Assembly: GCF_900129465.1 (NCBI RefSeq)
Contig: NZ_FSRA01000002.1
Span: 1,426,001-1,490,000 of the forward strand
From: Chitinophaga niabensis
GTDB taxonomy: Bacteria > Bacteroidota > Bacteroidia > Chitinophagales > Chitinophagaceae
Direction of reading: 5' to 3'
Length of the DNA stretch: 64,000 nucleotides
Every line of letters starts with the position of its first letter. The stretch's first letter is position 1. The notes under the pieces were generated by a model, which was not told the origin of the DNA, ran no database searches, and was given only the letters and a program-made list of their open reading frames with translations. Shown one piece after another: positions 60,391 to 64,000 of this stretch. A program made the translations under genes and the position numbers.

Positions 60391-61407
60391 TTAAATTGTA
60401 AAAGCTGGATCTACATGTTCTTTTATGAGTGTTCTGATCTCATCTACACTTACCCATTCATTATTTTCGCCGGAGTTATACCTAAAGCCCTGTACTACAG
60501 GAGTAGCATTAAATGTTTTTACAAAATCGTCCAGTTTAAAATTCAGACTTTGCGGTAAGATAGCGTAATACTTGCCAAGGTCGTAAGTAGAGAATGAGTC
60601 AGAGCTGGTGATCATTTCTTCGTGTACTTTTTCACCTGGGCGGATACCTACTATTTTTTGTTCACAGTTGGGGCCAATTGCGGTAGCTACATCTGTTATT
60701 TTATAAGAAGGGATCTTTGGTACAAATATTTCTCCTCCCCAGGCTGATTCCAAAGCATGCAATACCATATCCACACCGTCGGCCAGTGTAATATTGAACC
60801 GGGTCATGGTTGGGTCGGTTATTGGGAGGAAGCCTTCTTTTCTTTTATTCATGAAGAAGGGGATAACGGAACCATTTGATCCCATTACATTACCATAGCG
60901 TACCACGGAGAAGCGTATGGGGTTGGTACCTTTTATGTTATTGGCGGCAACAAATAGCTTGTCTGAAGCCAGTTTGGTTGCACCATACAAATTGATGGGA
61001 GCCGCGGCTTTGTCTGTTGATAAAGCTACAACACGCTCAACGTTTGTTTCCAGGCAGGCGTTAATGATATTTTCTGCTCCGATAATGTTGGTCTTGATAC
61101 ATTCCATCGGATTATATTCTGCAATGGGTACGTGTTTCATGGCTGCTGCGTGTACAACATAGTCGATGCCTTTTAATGCTCTTCTTATTCTGTCATAATC
61201 ACGAACATCCCCAATAAAGAAGCGTACCTGCGGATAGCGGGACTCTGGAAAGTCCATTGCCATCTGAAATTGTTTTTGCTCGTCGCGGGAAAATATAACG
61301 AGGCGTTTGATGTTAGGCCAGCGTTCTAAAACTATTTTGGTAAAAGCTTTACCAAAAGACCCTGTACCTCCTGTAATGAGGATGCTTTTTCCATTTAAAT
61401 CTAACAT
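60391..61407 (-). CDS. pseB: UDP-GlcNAc 4,6-dehydratase, inverting
   Basis: A 338-residue SDR protein. GGTGSFGKAFTKIVLE, the MKHVPIAEYNPMECIKTNI block and STDKAAAPINLYGATKLASD give the inverting PseB/FlaA1 type: it removes water and epimerises C5 of UDP-GlcNAc. This is the first committed step to pseudaminic acid and the gene opens the cassette. The 34-base gap to the upstream dehydrogenase is the largest nearby. Match to Helicobacter/Campylobacter PseB is strong through the whole length. Confidence 0.96.
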   Translation of the reverse strand: MLDLNGKSILITGGTGSFGKAFTKIVLERWPNIKRLVIFSRDEQKQFQMAMDFPESRYPQVRFFIGDVRDYDRIRRALKGIDYVVHAAAMKHVPIAEYNPMECIKTNIIGAENIINACLETNVERVVALSTDKAAAPINLYGATKLASDKLFVAANNIKGTNPIRFSVVRYGNVMGSNGSVIPFFMNKRKEGFLPITDPTMTRFNITLADGVDMVLHALESAWGGEIFVPKIPSYKITDVATAIGPNCEQKIVGIRPGEKVHEEMITSSDSFSTYDLGKYYAILPQSLNFKLDDFVKTFNATPVVQGFRYNSGENNEWVSVDEIRTLIKEHVDPAFTI

Positions 61408-61441
61408 GTTATAAAACCCTTATGTTTTTAGGTGTTGCTAA

Positions 61442-62734
61442 TTATAATCTATCATCAACAATAGACCTGTCCAAAATTGATTTTGTATCAAATATTACGG
61501 CACTTGGGCCATATTTTAACATTTTATAATCCATTGACCTGAATTCGTCGTGCGCAACGGCCAGGATAATGGCATCATATTTATCTGTTATCTGTTCTTT
61601 CAGACGGATGCCGTATTCCTGTTCTACCCTCTCTGCGGAAGCATGAGGATCATGGATATCAACCAGCAGGCCGAATTGTGTAAGTTCCGAATAAATATCG
61701 ATCACCCTGGAATTACGTATATCCGGGCAGTTTTCTTTGAAGGTGATTCCAAGGATCAGCGCCCTTGCACCATCAATTTTATGCCCTTTTTTGATCATCA
61801 GCTTTATCACTTTGTTGGCGACAAAGATACCTATATTATCATTTACCCTCCTTCCTGAGAGGATCACCTGGGGATGATACCCAAGTGCTTCTGCTTTATG
61901 TACCAGGTAATAGGGGTCCACTCCTATGCAATGACCTCCTACGAGCCCTGGTTTATATTTAAGGAAGTTCCATTTGGTGCCCGCTGCTTCGAGCACATCC
62001 ATTGTATCAATGTCCATTTTATCAAAGATCAGGGCCAGCTCGTTTATGAAACTGATATTGATATCCCTTTGTGCATTTTCGATGGCCTTGGAAGCTTCCG
62101 CTACCTTAATGCTTGGGGCCAGGTGTGTGCCGGCAGTAATGATACTTTCATACAGCTTATTCACTACCTGGGCAGCCTGGGGATTGGAACCGGAGGTCAC
62201 CTTTTTGATCTTTGTAAGGGTATTTACTTTGTCTCCCGGATTGATCCTTTCGGGAGAATATCCGCAGAAGAAGTCCTGGTTTAGTTTCAGTCCTGAAATA
62301 CCTTCCAGGATGGGTACGCACTCTTCTTCTGTGCAGCCGGGATAAACCGTGGATTCGTAAATAACAATATCGTTTTTCTTGAGCACTTTCCCCAGCATTG
62401 CCGTGGCTTTCCGAAGCGGGCCAAGGTTGGGTGCTTTGAACTGATCTATTGGGGTAGGAACGGTAACAATATAAATATTACAATTCCCAAGTAATGTTTC
62501 ATCTGAGGAAAAGCTCAATCCGTTGTAGTTATCAGCAGGGGCCAGCACCAGTTTGAGTGCATCCAGGTTTGCTTCCCTGGTGTGATCTTCTCCTTTGATC
62601 AACTCGGATATTCGCTGTTCATCAATATCAAATCCAAGAACGGTGTATTTTTTCCCAAACTCAATAGCTAATGGCAAACCAACATAGCCTAATCCTATAA
62701 CCGCAATTTTATATGGGGGATGCATGATATTCAA
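61442..62734 (-). CDS. UDP-sugar 6-dehydrogenase (WbpA/TviB-like)
   Basis: A 430-residue UDP-glucose/UDP-ManNAc dehydrogenase family protein: IAVIGLGYVGLPLAIEFG, the YESTVYPGCTEE region and the catalytic Cys in GGHCIGVDPYYL. It oxidises C6 of a UDP-HexNAc to a uronic acid, by analogy to TviB (Vi antigen) or WbpA. It suggests that the glycan also contains an aminouronic acid. It lies between the Wzz-type gene (nine bases) and pseB. Start may be the first or fourth codon. Confidence 0.9.
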   Translation of the reverse strand: MNIMHPPYKIAVIGLGYVGLPLAIEFGKKYTVLGFDIDEQRISELIKGEDHTREANLDALKLVLAPADNYNGLSFSSDETLLGNCNIYIVTVPTPIDQFKAPNLGPLRKATAMLGKVLKKNDIVIYESTVYPGCTEEECVPILEGISGLKLNQDFFCGYSPERINPGDKVNTLTKIKKVTSGSNPQAAQVVNKLYESIITAGTHLAPSIKVAEASKAIENAQRDINISFINELALIFDKMDIDTMDVLEAAGTKWNFLKYKPGLVGGHCIGVDPYYLVHKAEALGYHPQVILSGRRVNDNIGIFVANKVIKLMIKKGHKIDGARALILGITFKENCPDIRNSRVIDIYSELTQFGLLVDIHDPHASAERVEQEYGIRLKEQITDKYDAIILAVAHDEFRSMDYKMLKYGPSAVIFDTKSILDRSIVDDRL

Positions 62735-62743
62735 TTGTTGAGA

Positions 62744-63787
62744 TTAAGCCATAATTTCCCTATAGAATTTTCGAACAATCAACCAAATCAGAATAAAGAA
62801 GCCTGCGAGAAAGCCTCCAATAAATGCCCCTTTTAAAAAGCCCATCTTTTTGACAGGCAGCGGTAGTATTGGCTTATCGATAATTTGAATGATGGGTGTT
62901 TCCTGCGCCATAGACATTTTGGATATTTCCAGGTTCTTTACTACTTCCCCATACATGGTTTGCAGCACTACTTTGTCCCTGGTTTCTAATTCCAATCCTA
63001 CGGTGGCCACTTTTCTGGCGGGATTCAGATTGAGGTCCTGCGAAGCGGCGGCGGCATATGTTTTTCTGTTCAAAAGCAATTCAAGTGAATCGGCTTTTAG
63101 CTGTAGCTTGTCAACATTGATTTTACTGCGTTTAGTTTTTGTTTCCACGTAAAAATCAGTTGCTTCTTTCACCAGCTTGTCTGTGAAGGCCTTTGCAAAC
63201 AGCTCATCTGGTCCAATATAACTGACGGCAATAAAAGACAGTTTTTTATCCGGTTTGTTGACATTCAGGTTGTTTGTTATGATCTCCCGGTAAAGCATAA
63301 AAAGCACACTGTCCTGCGCAATAGAAAATGCTTCTCTTTGTTGCGCGAGCGGGAAAGTTATATTTTTAAGGAGGGGGTATTTATCCTTCCTTTTTAACCA
63401 TACTTCAGATTGCATGTAATAGTCTGCCATGCTTTGCCCTTTGGTAAAGGGCGCCAGGAGTGTTTTTTCCACCATCAGGCGGGATTTCAGGAATTCTATG
63501 ATGTTTTCCCCCGCAAATACTCCGCTGTTTCCGCCACCTCCAAGGTCTACACCAAACTGACTGGCCAATCCTGCATAAGCACCTAAAGGACTGGTTTTTC
63601 CTTCTTCCAGCACAAACGTGAGGTCAGCAACGTATTTTGGCTGTTTAAAATAAGCGTAAGTAAATCCCATGGCAGCTCCCAGTATTCCGAATAAAACAAT
63701 CACCTTCCATTGTTTTATTAAATATACTATCCACTCCGTCAGCTTCTGTATAAGATCTTTTAAGGATATGTTGGTATTGTTGTTCAA
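62744..63787 (-). CDS. Wzz-type chain-length determinant / PCP protein
   Basis: A 347-residue protein with two membrane segments (about residues 30-50 and 320-342) around a long periplasmic, helical region that includes an LDLQLKAD-like coiled coil. DLIQKLTEWIVYLIKQWKVI and PILPLPVKKMGFLKGAFIGG are typical Wzz features. There is no Walker A kinase domain in or next to it, unlike the BY-kinase fused type. It sets chain length and bridges polymerase and export. It is 39 bases downstream of the export-protein stop. Confidence 0.85.
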   Translation of the reverse strand: MNNNTNISLKDLIQKLTEWIVYLIKQWKVIVLFGILGAAMGFTYAYFKQPKYVADLTFVLEEGKTSPLGAYAGLASQFGVDLGGGGNSGVFAGENIIEFLKSRLMVEKTLLAPFTKGQSMADYYMQSEVWLKRKDKYPLLKNITFPLAQQREAFSIAQDSVLFMLYREIITNNLNVNKPDKKLSFIAVSYIGPDELFAKAFTDKLVKEATDFYVETKTKRSKINVDKLQLKADSLELLLNRKTYAAAASQDLNLNPARKVATVGLELETRDKVVLQTMYGEVVKNLEISKMSMAQETPIIQIIDKPILPLPVKKMGFLKGAFIGGFLAGFFILIWLIVRKFYREIMA

Positions 63788-63826
63788 TCAGAATGCTTTT
63801 TAAAATTGTGTGACAAGGGAACTGCG

Positions 63827-64000
63827 TTATTTGATCTTATCCAATACGGTAACAATGATCAGTGCCAATGAGGCGATGCCGGTAGTAATACCTAAGGCTT
63901 CCTGTCCGGACAGGCCTCTGCTTTCTTTCTTAGCAGGAACGTATATCTCAGCACCAGGTTTTACTTTAGGATACCTGTTAAAGAACAACACTTTCCTGGT
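63827..64000 (-). CDS. Polysaccharide export protein (Wza-like), C-terminal end, open at right edge
   Basis: Only the last 57 residues are visible; the gene continues beyond the window. They read LFFNRYPKVKPGAEIYVPAK then a hydrophobic helix (ALGITTGIASLALIIVTVLD). This matches the end of a SLBB-domain polysaccharide export protein as found in Bacteroidota, where a final helix crosses the outer membrane. It fits the following Wzz-type gene, and would be the first visible gene of the long operon. Confidence 0.8.
   Translation of the reverse strand, partial: TRKVLFFNRYPKVKPGAEIYVPAKKESRGLSGQEALGITTGIASLALIIVTVLDKIK

Overview
The window looks like a Bacteroidota chromosome, most likely from the Chitinophagaceae (Chitinophaga-like). 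The evidence is a SusC/SusD pair with an ECF sigma/FecR regulator, a RemB/Wzi-like outer-membrane protein, lipoproteins with a late Cys after a short hydrophobic stretch, weak ribosome binding sites, and promoter-like TTTG-N18-20-TAnnTTTG motifs. No tRNA, rRNA, CRISPR array, transposase or integrase was recognised.

Positions 1-2.6 kb hold the 3' end of a MutS-family ATPase, a radical SAM protein of the PA0069/SPL-like type and a secreted tail-fibre-like protein. A decayed small gene (DUF2695-like) follows. Positions 3.0-16.5 kb form a polysaccharide utilisation locus: ECF sigma, FecR anti-sigma, SusC with an N-terminal STN signalling domain, SusD, a GH74-like lipoprotein with Asp-box repeats, a formylglycine-type sulfatase, a GDPD phosphodiesterase, an exported TIM-barrel isomerase-like protein and an exported Gfo/Idh oxidoreductase. 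The genes from susC on are tightly spaced, two junctions are ATGA overlaps, and a strong hairpin terminator closes the set.

Positions 16.5-30 kb are mixed housekeeping and accessory genes: an unknown protein, an Asp-box protein, a pair of DUF3857 proteins (one with an intact transglutaminase triad, one apparently dead), a DinB-like protein, an AAA ATPase, an RtcB-type RNA ligase, a NagX/HGSNAT-like membrane acyltransferase and an ABC-F ATPase. The gaps here are unusually rich in small ORFs, hairpins and repeats. They include a probable small transcription unit with promoter and terminator at 22.4-22.6 kb, a 94-bp element with 22-bp perfect inverted ends at 26.4 kb, degenerate 54-bp tandem repeats at 27.9 kb and a five-copy array of terminator-like hairpins at 30.3 kb.

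Positions 30.8-64 kb are a large surface-glycan biosynthesis locus, almost all on the minus strand and still open at the right edge. Read in the direction of transcription it starts with a polysaccharide export protein (partial), a Wzz-type chain-length protein and a UDP-sugar dehydrogenase. Next comes a compact, overlapping cassette for a pseudaminic-acid-type nonulosonic acid: PseB, PseC, methyltransferase, aldo/keto reductase, PseF/SpsF-like cytidylyltransferase, class III aminotransferase, a PseG-PseH fusion, a formyltransferase-like protein, a PIG-L deacetylase and PseI. After that come an acyltransferase, a PhyH-like dioxygenase, a Wzx flippase, several glycosyltransferases, an EpsG/Wzy-like polymerase, two SDR enzymes, an initiating sugar-phosphate transferase and a methyltransferase. 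A separate minus-strand operon with its own promoter encodes RemB/Wzi-like protein, Gmd and Fcl (GDP-L-fucose). Two plus-strand genes, a methyltransferase and a DUF4838 lipoprotein, sit between these blocks. Together the genes could make, modify, polymerise and export a fucose- and nonulosonate-containing glycan by a Wzx/Wzy-type route. The most interesting idea is that the deacetylase, formyltransferase-like, methyltransferase and aminotransferase genes tailor the nonulosonic acid into an unusual derivative.
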